From NCBI RefSeq assembly GCF_040359615.1, contig NZ_CP132942.1, forward strand, positions 2,356,001 through 2,420,000: DNA of 64,000 bases, in the 5' to 3' direction. Position 1 is the stretch's first letter; each line of letters starts with the position of its first letter. Positions 1-9,568 of the stretch are shown here, piece after piece. Below the pieces are notes generated by a model, which saw only the letters and a list, made by a program, of their open reading frames with translations, ran no database searches and was not told where the DNA came from. A program made the translations under genes and the position numbers. This stretch comes from Tunturibacter psychrotolerans. Its GTDB lineage: Bacteria; Acidobacteriota; Terriglobia; Terriglobales; Acidobacteriaceae.

Positions 1-283
1 GGATCGTGACCTGCGATTCCTTTTGCGCGCTCCAGTCAAATCGATTCAGACGGAGCGGCCATGTGGCCGCGATCACGGTTGTTTCCGGTTGTACTCCGGG
101 AAATGCGTACAGGTTAGCTTTGTTTGATTTGGGAGCGTATTCATTACCGTCTGCGGACACGCCGACGACTTCGGCCAGCACCTTCGACGGCACCATGGAA
201 GCCACGGCGCTGGCAAGAACACCGCCCAACATCGTACGGCGTGTCACGGTCGTCGTTTCGAAATTCATGCTTGCTCGTTTCAT
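1..283 (-). CDS. Tat-exported protein of unknown function, N-terminal part (runs off left edge)
   Basis: A reading frame on the minus strand opens at the ATG at 283 and is still open at base 1, so only the first 94 codons are visible. The start is supported by AAAGGAGACAACA directly upstream. Near residue 14 there is a twin-arginine motif (TRRTML) followed by a hydrophobic stretch (LGGVLASAVASMV) and a plausible cleavage site after VLA, which indicates folded export through the Tat system. The mature part (NLYAFPGVQPETTV and onward) is not recognised. It is divergent from the aquaporin gene and shares the intergenic region that holds a lux-box-like palindrome at 454-471. Confidence 0.7.
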   Translation of the reverse strand, partial: MKRASMNFETTTVTRRTMLGGVLASAVASMVPSKVLAEVVGVSADGNEYAPKSNKANLYAFPGVQPETTVIAATWPLRLNRFDWSAQKESQVTI

Positions 284-453
284 TGTTGTCTCCTTTGAAG
301 CTGGAGTTTGCAGCTGTTGACGCCCCAGCAGCGCCTCCTACGTCCGAGCCTGACCAGGCCCATGGCGCACCGAAACTAGGCAACATCGCTTGTTCAACTA
401 GTATTCTTCGCTCTGCAGGAGAGTCAGGCATCTACCCATTCCATAGGGACATA

Positions 454-471
454 CCTGTATTTTTCTCTAGT
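454..471. promoter_or_regulatory. lux-box-like palindrome upstream of the aquaporin gene and the Tat gene
   Basis: The sequence is CCTGTATTTTTCTCTAGT: half-site CCTGTA, six-base spacer, degenerate half-site TCTAGT. It is 117 bp upstream of the aquaporin start and 171 bp upstream of the divergent Tat gene start. It is very close to the reverse complement of the site at 35520-35537. Confidence 0.5.
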
Positions 472-587
472 GCTTCGTCGGCTTTGATTGCTGCACTCTA
501 AGTACGGCGATGGAGGGCGACAAGCAGTCCTTCAAGGATTGCCTTCAGCTCTTCAACTGTGCCCCATGCACCAGTGGCGATCGATCC

Positions 588-1433
588 ATGTCATCCCCAG
601 GCTTTCAAATAACCGCTCTGTCTCCGTCTGCCTCGCTCGGAGAGGCAGTTAGGACACATTGGCGCGAGTACTTGACGGAGTTTTCGGGAACGGGTGCACT
701 GATGTTCTGCATCTGTCTCTTCGGGACAATTCTCTATTGCAATACGTCTCCCATGGCGCGCTTTGCTCTCTCGCGGGCCGAAAACGCTGCGATTATGGGA
801 GTGGGTGTTGCAGGGGCGACATTGCTTATCGTTCGATCACCGTTTGGCAGACGTTCAGGAGCGCATTTCAATCCCGCGATTAGTCTGACCTACCTCTGGC
901 TTGGTCGAATGCACCGTTGGGATGCTCTTTCGTACGTCGCGGCTCATTTTTCAGGAGCTCTGTGCGGGGTGTTCCTTGCCCGTCAATTACTTGGGCTTTC
1001 TCTATCATCCGACCCAGTTCACTATGTTGTTACCGTACCAGGAAGCTACGGGCGGGCAGCCGCCTTCATCGCGGAGTTTCTGTTGTCCGCGTTGCTAATG
1101 TGTGTCGTGCTCTTTGCCACGAACCATCGGACCCTGGCACGCTTTAGTCCGCTCTTTGTTGCCGCGGTCACTGTCTTTTATTTTGCTATATGCTCCTCCA
1201 TCTCGGGCTTCAGCGTAAATCCCGCTAGAACCCTCTCATCGGCGATCTTTGCCTGGATCTGGTGGGGGATCTGGATATACTTCATCGCTCCTTGTCTCGG
1301 AATGTTAGCGGCCGCAGGTATTTACATCCGCACCTTTGGACCGAGCCGAATTTATTGTGCGAAGGTGTTCCACGATATGCACTCAACCTGCCCGTTTCCA
1401 TGCCGATTTGCACGTCTCGAGCATGAAAGGTAG
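588..1433 (+). CDS. MIP-family aquaporin/glycerol facilitator
   Basis: A 281-residue channel of the major intrinsic protein family that would move water or small neutral solutes across the inner membrane. Both signature loops are visible: the first half has SGAHFNPAISLTYL (NPA box 1) and the second has GFSVNPARTLSSAI (NPA box 2), each inside one of the two homologous three-helix halves. The start is taken at ATG 588 (MSSPGFQI); an in-frame ATG at 510 would add a hydrophilic 26-residue extension that the family does not need. The sequence does not show whether it is a water or a glycerol channel. A lux-box-like site lies 117 bp upstream. Confidence 0.85.
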   Translation: MSSPGFQITALSPSASLGEAVRTHWREYLTEFSGTGALMFCICLFGTILYCNTSPMARFALSRAENAAIMGVGVAGATLLIVRSPFGRRSGAHFNPAISLTYLWLGRMHRWDALSYVAAHFSGALCGVFLARQLLGLSLSSDPVHYVVTVPGSYGRAAAFIAEFLLSALLMCVVLFATNHRTLARFSPLFVAAVTVFYFAICSSISGFSVNPARTLSSAIFAWIWWGIWIYFIAPCLGMLAAAGIYIRTFGPSRIYCAKVFHDMHSTCPFPCRFARLEHER

Positions 1434-1705
1434 CGTTCACGCTCTGCTGTCGGCCTATGTGCTGACACATGGAGATGACATGCGCCGGCCTCCGATCAGA
1501 CTGCTGGCCCCTTAAGATATGCGAGAGCTGCTCGATGATGACGGAAGAGAAATGAGCAGCTCTCAGCGTCGCCAGAAGTGATTGGTGCTTTTGTTCTGTG
1601 TAAGAAGATTATTCTCTCCATCGGAAGATGCCGATCGTACCGACAATCGCGACTGTTTAATCTACAAACAGGGTGCGACCTCGTTTAGACACATGACACA
1701 TCGGG

Positions 1706-2425
1706 TCAGTGATGCATTGGCAGCACCATCCCCAAGAGGGACATGCCGTTCCAAGCAATCTGCACACCAATGCACATCAGGATGAAGGCCATGACGCGCA
1801 AAATGCCATGTACGGTGGCCGGCGAGACTGCCTTAATCAGCTTCGGTGCATAGCCATAACAGAGGTAGACCGATGCGCTCAGAACCGCTGCGGCTAGGGC
1901 AATCCCACCATAAGCTTCGCCCTTTTCAATCAGGCTGCTAGCTGTAGCGTGCGCACTGAGCGTGATTGTTACTACCAGAGTCCCTGGCCCGGCCGTGATG
2001 GGGAAGGTGAAGGGATAGAAGATCTTGTCATTCAGATCTTCATGTTCTGTGGGCGCGCTTCCCTCGATTTCTTGATGTTTCGCACGGTTTGATGCGTTGG
2101 CGTCCTTCTCGAACAGCAGTGCCCATGCCGTTGCTGCAATGACGATCCCCCCTGTGACCTGAACAACGGGAAGGGATATACCAAAGAAGGCGAGGAGTAA
2201 GGAACCCAAAAACTCGATGACGATGAGAAATCCAAACGTCGAGAACGCAATCTTTCGCGCCAATTGGCGATAGACCGCTGCAGGCTCGTCCCTCACTAAT
2301 CCAAGGAAGACTAGCGCAGATCCAATTGGATTAATGAGCGGGAGAAGAGCAGTCAGCGCGAGAATAAAAGACCTTGAGAACAACACGTTTGCACCCTCTG
2401 GGACACCTTTAAGATCGCTTCGCAT
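1706..2425 (-). CDS. MarC family integral membrane protein
   Basis: About 239 residues with six hydrophobic segments typical of the MarC/UPF0056 family. Characteristic stretches are ALLPLINPIGSALVFLGL near the N-terminus and YPFTFPITAGPGTLVVTITL in the middle. The family is named after an E. coli locus, but its role is unsettled and drug resistance is not established. The start is taken at ATG 2425 (MRSDLKGV); the frame stays open further upstream with unrelated hydrophilic sequence. It diverges from the GH15 gene, and two palindromic lux-box-like sites lie in the shared upstream region. Confidence 0.82.
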   Translation of the reverse strand: MRSDLKGVPEGANVLFSRSFILALTALLPLINPIGSALVFLGLVRDEPAAVYRQLARKIAFSTFGFLIVIEFLGSLLLAFFGISLPVVQVTGGIVIAATAWALLFEKDANASNRAKHQEIEGSAPTEHEDLNDKIFYPFTFPITAGPGTLVVTITLSAHATASSLIEKGEAYGGIALAAAVLSASVYLCYGYAPKLIKAVSPATVHGILRVMAFILMCIGVQIAWNGMSLLGMVLPMHH

Positions 2426-2636
2426 CGCAAATGAACCAGTGCGACGGCAGTCCTCACCTAGGCCCGGCCAGATCCTCCAAGCCCTTTCACTGATCTCTTC
2501 GTTGGGAACATACACGCTGGAGTTGCCGACAACGTTCCGACGAAAACTTTCAAGGGGTTCGAGCCAATCTGACCTAACTGTGTGATCATCGTCGAAGAGA
2601 CCGCTACAAAGACAGCCCACAGACTGCAGCTCCTGG

Positions 2637-2654
2637 ACTGTACTTTTCTATAGG
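2637..2654. promoter_or_regulatory. lux-box-like palindrome (distal of a pair) between marC-like and GH15 genes
   Basis: ACTGTACTTTTCTATAGG: half-site ACTGTA, spacer CTTTTC, half-site TATAGG. Its centre is 31 bp, about three helical turns, from the centre of the site at 2668-2685, so two dimers could bind on the same DNA face. Confidence 0.6.
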
Positions 2655-2667
2655 ATCGCAAGTCCCA

Positions 2668-2685
2668 CCTAGAGAAATCTCTAGG
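2668..2685. promoter_or_regulatory. perfect 18-bp palindrome (proximal of a pair) upstream of GH15
   Basis: CCTAGAGAAATCTCTAGG has perfectly matching half-sites CCTAGA and TCTAGG. It lies 133 bp upstream of the GH15 start codon. It has the same half-site spacing as the other sites in the window but uses A/T instead of G/C at the fourth and fifth positions. Confidence 0.6.
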
Positions 2686-2817
2686 CGATAGCCTGAAGAG
2701 ATTGCCTACCACGATCCCTAAAACGGGTATCAGATAGCTGTGAGTACGTAAGTGGTCGGTGATGCCCAATGATCAGGCTTGCAGGCCAACCGCTCTTATT
2801 AATTGGGAGGCATTCAC

Positions 2818-4680
2818 TTGCAAAGTACACCGATCGCTGAATACGCCCTCTTGTCCGATTGCCGTTCCTCTGCTCTCGTGAGCTTGCACTGTTCAATCGA
2901 TTGGTTGTGTATGCCGGACTTCGATTCTCAGTCTGTCTTCGGTCAGCTCCTTGATACGGACTGCGGACACTGGTGCATCTGTCCAAGGGAAATTGTGCAG
3001 ATAAGTCGGAAGTATGTGAAAGAAGCGATGGTTTTAGAGACAACATTCGTCGTGAAATCAGGAACGGTAGTTGTTACAGATGCAATGGCCCTTGGAATGG
3101 GCGAGCGAGGACACGATCTTGGCCGTCGATCCCCACACGCTTTGTTACGCTCAATTGTTTGCATGGACGGTCACGTACATGTCGACTTTGAATACTCCCC
3201 ACGGCCAGAATACGGGCTTGTGCTTCCGCTTTTGAAGCGCGTCAGCGGAGGATTGGAAAGCCGTGGGGGATCGAGCATGTTTCTCCTTTCCACACCTCTC
3301 GATTTGGAGATAGTGGAGAGCGCTGCGCGCACCGAGTTCACGCTCAACTCAGGTCAAGCCCTTCACTTTTCCTTACAACATCGCTCGATTCTCGACGAAC
3401 CTCTGTCTTCGTGGAGCCAGACGGAGATTGCTGATCACTCGTCCGATACGGTGGAGGGCTGGCAGACTTGGTCTCAGTTGCACCAAAATTATCAGGGGCC
3501 CTGGAAGGAACTCGTCGCTCATAGTGGTCGTGTGCTCCAGGCTCTTACGTACTTTCCAACAGGGGCCATTGTTGCGGCGCCCACGACCTCTTTGCCGGAA
3601 TCGGTTGGTGGAGACCGAAACTGGGACTATCGCTTCACCTGGGTTCGAGATGCCAGCTTTACGCTCGAGGCTCTGTGGGTTGCGGCGTGTCCGGATGAAG
3701 CATTGAAGTTCTTCAATTTCCTTGCGGAAGCAGCCCTGACGCAGGTCCGCAAAGGCGCGGATTTACAGATCATGTTTGGAATACGTGGTGAGCACGACCT
3801 CACCGAGCGGACGCTTCCTCAAATGCGCGGATGGCGCGATAGCAGCCCGGTACGCATAGGCAATGGCGCATGGAACCAGCGCCAGTTGGACGTCTATGGT
3901 GAATTGATGGAGGCTGTCTTTTTGCTAAGGCAACATCTTAACGATCTGGACGAGCTCACCCGCGAATTTCTGGTCAGTATCGTAGACGCAGCGGCCTCAC
4001 GCTGGCAGCAAAAGGATCAGGGAATTTGGGAAATTCGCGGTGAACCGCGACACTTTCTCTATTCCAAGCTGATGTGCTGGGTTGCTCTGGATAGAGGCAT
4101 TCAAATGGCCGAACTCTTGCAAGCTGCAGATAGCGTGTCTTCTTGGCGACAGACTCGAGAGGAGATTCGCGGAGCGATACTTTCGCAAGGTTGGAGCCAA
4201 AAAGTCGGATCTTTCTCGCAAGCATTTGGGACAGACGACCTGGATGCGTCCTCTTTGATGATTCCCATCGTCGGTTTTCTGCCGGCGGACGATGCGAGAG
4301 TTCTCTCCACCATCGACGCAACTGTCGCACATCTCACGGACCAGCATGGTCTTGTCTTTCGCTACGTTGCGCAAGATGGCTTGTCTGGTAAGGAAGGTTC
4401 TTTTCTTCTCTGCACCTTCTGGCTTGCACAGGCACAAGCGATGTCAGGTCAGTTAGATCGAGCGAAGGAGACCTTCGCCAAGGCCATCGGCTTTGCCAAT
4501 GACGTTGGTTTGCTCTCGGAAGAGATCCTTCCAGATACGAAGGAACTCTTAGGCAATTTTCCGCAGGCGTTCAGCCACATCGGACTGATAAATGCCGCCT
4601 GGGCGATCTTTCAGCGTGAGAATGGAGCGTCTGAGGATGATCACGATATCACGATCAGAACCTCCGCCATGGCACAGTAG
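2818..4680 (+). CDS. glycoside hydrolase family 15 enzyme (glucoamylase/trehalase-like)
   Basis: About 620 residues. The N-terminal beta-sandwich domain opens with PIAEYALLSDCRSSALVS and SIDWLCMPDFDS, the usual start of bacterial GH15 proteins. The (alpha/alpha)6 barrel begins near VGGDRNWDYRFTWVRDASF, the strongest family signature. In characterised relatives the enzyme releases glucose from alpha-1,4 glucans or from trehalose; which applies here cannot be told. The start is taken as TTG 2818 because GGGAGG sits seven bases upstream; a TTG at 2803 has no ribosome site. The C-terminus (LGNFPQAFSHIGLINAAW) is complete. Paired lux-box-like sites precede the gene. Confidence 0.88.
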   Translation: MQSTPIAEYALLSDCRSSALVSLHCSIDWLCMPDFDSQSVFGQLLDTDCGHWCICPREIVQISRKYVKEAMVLETTFVVKSGTVVVTDAMALGMGERGHDLGRRSPHALLRSIVCMDGHVHVDFEYSPRPEYGLVLPLLKRVSGGLESRGGSSMFLLSTPLDLEIVESAARTEFTLNSGQALHFSLQHRSILDEPLSSWSQTEIADHSSDTVEGWQTWSQLHQNYQGPWKELVAHSGRVLQALTYFPTGAIVAAPTTSLPESVGGDRNWDYRFTWVRDASFTLEALWVAACPDEALKFFNFLAEAALTQVRKGADLQIMFGIRGEHDLTERTLPQMRGWRDSSPVRIGNGAWNQRQLDVYGELMEAVFLLRQHLNDLDELTREFLVSIVDAAASRWQQKDQGIWEIRGEPRHFLYSKLMCWVALDRGIQMAELLQAADSVSSWRQTREEIRGAILSQGWSQKVGSFSQAFGTDDLDASSLMIPIVGFLPADDARVLSTIDATVAHLTDQHGLVFRYVAQDGLSGKEGSFLLCTFWLAQAQAMSGQLDRAKETFAKAIGFANDVGLLSEEILPDTKELLGNFPQAFSHIGLINAAWAIFQRENGASEDDHDITIRTSAMAQ

Positions 4681-5026
4681 TGAGCGCGGGACTTGTTCGA
4701 CGGATAAAGCGCGGATTACTGACCATGAAGCGTAGTACCTTTTTCAAATTCGTAGCACGCCCTGGTCTTTAGGTTTAAACCTGAAGAACTGCAGGCCTCT
4801 TTTCATTGCTGTGGCAATAGGTTGTTATTTTGCTGTTGCTAGGGTGCCTCTGGGCTTTCGGCATGTGTCGGTTTCGGCTCGCCGCAGACATCACACTTAT
4901 GTCGCGCCTATTGCGAATGGCATGATCCAAGGCCGGATAGAAGCGGCCATCTACAACGACCATTTATCACGTGCTCACCTTCAAAGAGAGGGTCGCGTAT
5001 ACCTATTGAATGACCACCCGCATCGG
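4681..5026. other. intergenic gap between convergent genes
   Basis: About 350 bp between the 3' ends of the GH15 gene and the first propeller kinase. It contains a short palindrome AGGTTTAAACCT near 4771-4782, followed by CCTGAAGAACTGCAGG, which resembles the recurrent operator but has a four-base spacer. No convincing gene was seen. Confidence 0.4.
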
Positions 5027-8000
5027 TCAATCGGATAGAGGCCGCTTAGTCGTAGGCCGGATCAGCCTAAGAAGGCGCGTCAAAAGACTTGCGGAAGCTT
5101 TTTTGAAGATCGCGTTTCCGGGGATTCGAAGGACGATCTCCGTTCCCTCTGGTGAACCGGACACCACGAGTTTGGCTCCAATGTGAGTGGCCCGCTCGCG
5201 CATGCCGGTCAATCCGTAGTGGCCAGCCTTGCCGCTTTTCAAGATGGTTGAATCAATCCCTCTCCCGTCGTCGCGAATGCGAAGCAGAAGATTGTCGTCG
5301 TAGACGAGTTCGATGTCGATTCGATGACCATTAGAATGAAGGCAAGCATTACGAATCGCTTCGTCACCTACTCGATAAATCTCATCCCGCGCAATCGGAT
5401 GCATTTCTTTACTTTTGCCTGATACCGATATATTTACGGCGATGGCCCGATTTATTGCGCAGTCCTCGAATGAAGCGCGTAGGGCTGCTGCGAGGTCATT
5501 TCCTTCGGTCGCTGAGTTGCGAAGTGAGTCTAGCGCCGCCCGTCCCTCTCTTGAAGCACGCTCCGACCAATCGGAGATACGTTGGGCGAAGTCTTTTGCC
5601 GTCGGTTCACGTATGCTCTCGTTCGCCTGATCGGCAACCATCTTTATTCCTTGAATGGTTTGCAGGAGCGTATCGTGCAGATCGCGCGCGAGACGCGTAC
5701 GTTCCTCCAGTCGTTCATCGAACCGCACTTTCATCGCGGCTCGAAACTGCCGTATCTTCATCAGGTAGATCGCGTAGGCCATCGCCAGCGACAAGAGGAC
5801 GCACAGCAAGCGAAATAGGGCAGTCTGATACCAGGCGGGGGGAACCGTGAAATGAAGCAAAGCTCCAGCGGAACTCCACACACCATTGTTGTTGCAGGCG
5901 ATCACCTGAAACGTATAGTGGCCCGGGCGAAGGTCATTGTAAAAAGCCTGGCGGCGCATTCCAGCATCGATCCAGTTTCTGTCATGTCCGACCAGACGAT
6001 AGCGAAATTTCACCTTCTCCGGCACGACGTAGCTCAATCCCGCATAGTCAATTTCAGTGTCTCGTGGCGAGATCGGGAACCGGAGGCTGGTCCTCAAGGG
6101 CACATCCTCGCGATCGACGACGATACGCTCGATATGAACGGGAGGGGCGAGTGAGTTGTACGGAATATTGCGGGGATCGATCACCTGGATGATACTGCCG
6201 TTGGCCGACCAGAGGCGCCCGTCTGGAGTGAGGGTCACAGATGTGCTGCTACCTCCAAATCTTGGATTAACACCGTCGCGGAGGTCAAAGACAGCCGATT
6301 TCAGAGTGTGACTGGGATTGTGCCACCACTGTGCAAGCTCCTCATCACTAACCCTTACGATGCCGCAAGCCATATAGAACCAGTGCGAACCTACGCGATC
6401 ATCAACGATTGAAAAGCCGCTATCACAAGGCATTCCGTCTTTCGTTGTTAGGCTTCGCGCCGTTCCATTCTGATATCGGTAGAGCGTGTGTTCAACACTT
6501 GATATCCATAGAGCGCCATCGGGGTCGGATGCAAGCCCGTAGACACTTCCGTCATAGCCTTTGACGGTTTCGAATTGCCCATCGTGGAACCAGAACAGAC
6601 CGTGAACATAACCACCCGCCCACAAACCGCCTCGTAGGTTGGGCGCCAAAAATAGAGTCTGATTTTCTGGCGTCTTAAATTTAGCGACGACGTGTGCTCC
6701 CTCAAGGCGATAGAGGGCCTTTTCGCGTGAGGACTGATCGATGTCTGATATCCACAGCTGATGTCGGGTGTCCTGCGTCATCGCTGCAGCATAGTGGATC
6801 TTCATTCCTTTCGGGCCAGTGGCCTCAATGAAGTCTTTGCCGCGGTATGAGAGAAGTTTCTCGCCAGCTCCCGCCCACATCACTCCTTGCGAATCGTTGT
6901 AGAGCAAGTCGGTGTAGGAATTCGAAAACTTCAAATTCGAGAAGGTTTGACCTTGATAAACATCGATGCCATGGAACGTGCCAGCCCACACACTGCCGTC
7001 TGCCCTAGCTGCTACAGCGGAAGCATTTTCACTGGATAACCCTTGGCTTGCCGTAAAGGAAATGACCGCAAGATCGCGAAATTCACCAATGCCGCCGCTA
7101 GTCACGACCCAGAGGTCGTGCTCTCTATCCTCAAAGATGCTGTATATATTATTGCCGCTGAGGCCATCAGTCGTATCGTAATGATCGAGTCTTCCGTTGC
7201 TGAGCCTGTAAAGGCCGCTGGTTTCACTCCCGATCCACAACGAACGGTTGTGGTCAAAGAGAAGACGGTTCACCGAAATCTTGCTTCCGTCGACGTTTGA
7301 GGCCTTATAACTCTTCCATATCCCATTAGAAAATTGCAGTAACCCGCCTGACTTACCGCTGTCCCGACGGCCCGCCCATATCGTGCCATCTTGATCCGCA
7401 ACGAGCGCCACCACATAGCTGAACGACTTCGAATAATCGACATTTGGCAGGTGGTACGTCTGAGGCTTCGTTCCCGCTTGCCAGTGGCAGATACTGTCTT
7501 CGCTGCCAACCCAAATGGACCCTGGCCTTTCCGATGCAATGGAGAATCCGCGGTTGCAACCAAATCCATCTCTCGTACTTACACAAGAGATGTGCAAATC
7601 TCCTATCTTGCAAAACATCCTCGGTTGACCGCTCGGTTCCCAGTCGGCTTGCCCCATCCAAATGTCATTATGTGAGTCTTCGAGAAAGGGCCCGGGTAGT
7701 CTCTGCTTCTCTGGATACTGATAGACATGGCCGTTGGTCACACGCGCTAGTCCCAACTCTGTTCCCACGTACAAGCTTCCATCGCGCCCACCCAACAACT
7801 GTGAAACCTCCTGCCCAGGAAGCCGCTCGCCGACCGGAGGAGTCCAATGGGTGAAGCGCATACCATCGAATCGAGACAGGCCATTGGCTGTCCCAACCCA
7901 GATATAGCCGTCTGTTGTCTGGGCAATCGCCTTAGGGGAGCTGTCAAGTCCATTTTCGCCAATGCGCCAAATCTTGTGTCCATATTGCGCAATCAGGGTC

Positions 8001-8161
8001 GATGGGTTCAGCGGGTGTGCCGGACGAATACAGGCCAGAATGAGGCACAGGGCTACGAGCTTAGCTCCCAGCCGTGACGGAGGACAAGAAAGCGCTACAT
8101 CAGTCGACGTGTTCGCTCCGTTTGTGATCTGTGCAACTGGCCATAAACGCAGGTTCTCCAC
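5027..8161 (-). CDS. two-component propeller/Y_Y_Y sensor histidine kinase (copy 1)
   Basis: About 1,044 residues. After a signal/anchor segment (LVALCLILACIRPAHP) come many repeats of the two-component regulator propeller type (for example DGYIWVGTANGLSRFDG), forming a predicted periplasmic sensor of two beta-propellers. Then follow a Y_Y_Y domain (FRYRLVGHDRNWIDAG), one membrane helix (LLCVLLSLAMAYAIYL), a HisKA_3 domain with the phosphoacceptor in RLARDLHDTLLQ (about residue 830) and a HATPase_c domain with N box NACLHS and glycine boxes. The frame has no ATG near its start; GTG 8161 or TTG 8170 are candidates. There is no adjacent response regulator, so it is likely an orphan kinase using one encoded elsewhere. 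Confidence 0.85.
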   Translation of the reverse strand: MENLRLWPVAQITNGANTSTDVALSCPPSRLGAKLVALCLILACIRPAHPLNPSTLIAQYGHKIWRIGENGLDSSPKAIAQTTDGYIWVGTANGLSRFDGMRFTHWTPPVGERLPGQEVSQLLGGRDGSLYVGTELGLARVTNGHVYQYPEKQRLPGPFLEDSHNDIWMGQADWEPSGQPRMFCKIGDLHISCVSTRDGFGCNRGFSIASERPGSIWVGSEDSICHWQAGTKPQTYHLPNVDYSKSFSYVVALVADQDGTIWAGRRDSGKSGGLLQFSNGIWKSYKASNVDGSKISVNRLLFDHNRSLWIGSETSGLYRLSNGRLDHYDTTDGLSGNNIYSIFEDREHDLWVVTSGGIGEFRDLAVISFTASQGLSSENASAVAARADGSVWAGTFHGIDVYQGQTFSNLKFSNSYTDLLYNDSQGVMWAGAGEKLLSYRGKDFIEATGPKGMKIHYAAAMTQDTRHQLWISDIDQSSREKALYRLEGAHVVAKFKTPENQTLFLAPNLRGGLWAGGYVHGLFWFHDGQFETVKGYDGSVYGLASDPDGALWISSVEHTLYRYQNGTARSLTTKDGMPCDSGFSIVDDRVGSHWFYMACGIVRVSDEELAQWWHNPSHTLKSAVFDLRDGVNPRFGGSSTSVTLTPDGRLWSANGSIIQVIDPRNIPYNSLAPPVHIERIVVDREDVPLRTSLRFPISPRDTEIDYAGLSYVVPEKVKFRYRLVGHDRNWIDAGMRRQAFYNDLRPGHYTFQVIACNNNGVWSSAGALLHFTVPPAWYQTALFRLLCVLLSLAMAYAIYLMKIRQFRAAMKVRFDERLEERTRLARDLHDTLLQTIQGIKMVADQANESIREPTAKDFAQRISDWSERASREGRAALDSLRNSATEGNDLAAALRASFEDCAINRAIAVNISVSGKSKEMHPIARDEIYRVGDEAIRNACLHSNGHRIDIELVYDDNLLLRIRDDGRGIDSTILKSGKAGHYGLTGMRERATHIGAKLVVSGSPEGTEIVLRIPGNAIFKKASASLLTRLLRLIRPTTKRPLSD

Positions 8162-8196
8162 AGATCCCAATCCTAAGCATTCGAGGGGCGGATCAA

Positions 8197-8214
8197 CCTG
8201 TAGAAAACTCTAGC
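8197..8214. promoter_or_regulatory. lux-box-like palindrome upstream of kinase copy 1
   Basis: CCTGTAGAAAACTCTAGC: left half-site CCTGTA is consensus and the right half TCTAGC is degenerate. It lies only about 36 bp upstream of the likely kinase start, so it could overlap the promoter core, or it could act on the divergent sigma factor gene 290 bp away. Confidence 0.45.
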
Positions 8215-8501
8215 TATCGACAATTTAGCGAGACGTTTCGTCAGTTCGGAGAATCTTTGGCAAGCAGTCAAAGACAAGAGCATTCTGCCTCTCATCGCTG
8301 AGAAAGCCCATGCAAATTTGCCGATTGAGTTCGCTGTCTGGCCTCCGTGTTGGACAGACCTGCAGAAATATGTAGCTCCAGTCCTGTTGCTTCTAATCTG
8401 CCTGAAGCGAGCGAAATCCTTGAGAGTAAAGTTCAACACGGTAGCAATGCTTTGCACCGGCCATTTGGACTGAACGCCTTTTGACTCGAGGTATGCCCAC
8501 C

Positions 8502-9188
8502 ATGGAAACCAATCGCCCAATAATCGCTTTGTTTGAGAGTCAGTCGTCATCGGTTCTCATCAGATGCGCAGATGATTCGCCGTCAATCCGCGATGAGGCA
8601 CAGCTAATCGAATCCATCCTCGCAGGCGATACGAATCTTTACCATGATCTCGTCCGACCCTACGAGGCGCTTGTATACCGTATGGCATTTTTGATGCTTC
8701 GAAATGAAGCAGATGCCGAAGACGCTGCTCAGGAGACCTTTCTGCGGGCGTACCGCAAGCTGGCAAGCTTTCGGTCTGAATCCAAATTCAGCACATGGCT
8801 TACTAGCATTGTCCTGAACGAGGCGAAGGCCCGTTTACGGCGTCGCAAAAACGGGGTCGCCGTTTCTTTGGATTCTCTTTCGAGTCAGACGCATTCGCTA
8901 CCCGCGCGATACATCTACGACAAACAGGAAAGTGCATTGCTGAGTCTGGAGCGGGCTGAGTTGCGATCTCATTTGCAGCGAGCGATAGCTGACCTCCCAA
9001 CGATTTACCGAGAAGTGTTGCAGATGCGCCTAGTCGATGAATTTAGTGTCCGCTGTACGGCGCAGGCGCTTATGTCAACGGAAGGAGTCATCAAAGCTCG
9101 GCTTCACCGCGCCCGCCGGATGCTTCAGAGACGGTTCGATGCACATAGGACTCGGGAGAAGACCTCCCATGCCTGCGGTGATTGTTGA
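8502..9188 (+). CDS. ECF-type RNA polymerase sigma-70 factor
   Basis: About 228 residues with the sigma-70 region 2 helix pattern (YRMAFLMLRNEADAEDAAQE, then TFLRAYRKLASFR and KFSTWLTSIVLNEAKARLRRR) and a region 4 HTH (LPTIYREVLQMRLVDEFSVR onward). It would redirect RNA polymerase to a set of stress promoters. ATG 8502 is preferred because GAGGT lies at good spacing; TTG 8481 and ATG 8493 are alternatives in frame. No anti-sigma factor gene is adjacent, which is unusual for ECF factors; the next gene is an outer-membrane-like protein. The target promoters cannot be predicted from this window. Confidence 0.85.
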   Translation: METNRPIIALFESQSSSVLIRCADDSPSIRDEAQLIESILAGDTNLYHDLVRPYEALVYRMAFLMLRNEADAEDAAQETFLRAYRKLASFRSESKFSTWLTSIVLNEAKARLRRRKNGVAVSLDSLSSQTHSLPARYIYDKQESALLSLERAELRSHLQRAIADLPTIYREVLQMRLVDEFSVRCTAQALMSTEGVIKARLHRARRMLQRRFDAHRTREKTSHACGDC

Positions 9189-9373
9189 ACCGGCGCTCTC
9201 TGCCTGAGACATCTGGCGCTCGGATTTGGAAGGGAAATTGGAAGATCTTCGCTTCAACCCACCCGCTCACAGACACAACACGAGTGGATATGCGGCAACG
9301 ATTCGATCACGCTCGATGAGACGTAACTTGCGTTTAGGTGCACATTATTCTACGTGGGAAAAATTGGTAGATA

Positions 9374-9391
9374 CCTATGTTTTTCTATGGG
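9374..9391. promoter_or_regulatory. degenerate lux-box-like palindrome upstream of the outer-membrane protein gene
   Basis: CCTATGTTTTTCTATGGG: symmetric half-sites CCTATG and TATGGG around TTTTTC. It differs from the consensus at one base in each half. It is about 178 bp upstream of the likely start at 9569. Confidence 0.4.
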
Positions 9392-9568
9392 CGGCAAATT
9401 CCTCACGCCACATATGCTTACCGAATGTGCAATGCGTACGCGTCTGCCAAATCACGCTGGAGGCCTCTCGATACAAGTTTTGGGTATATCACAAGCTTGG
9501 CTGAGCGCGAAGGTAAAGATGAGGTCGCAGGGCAACGGGGCAAGGCACGATTCCGTAGCACACGTGAT

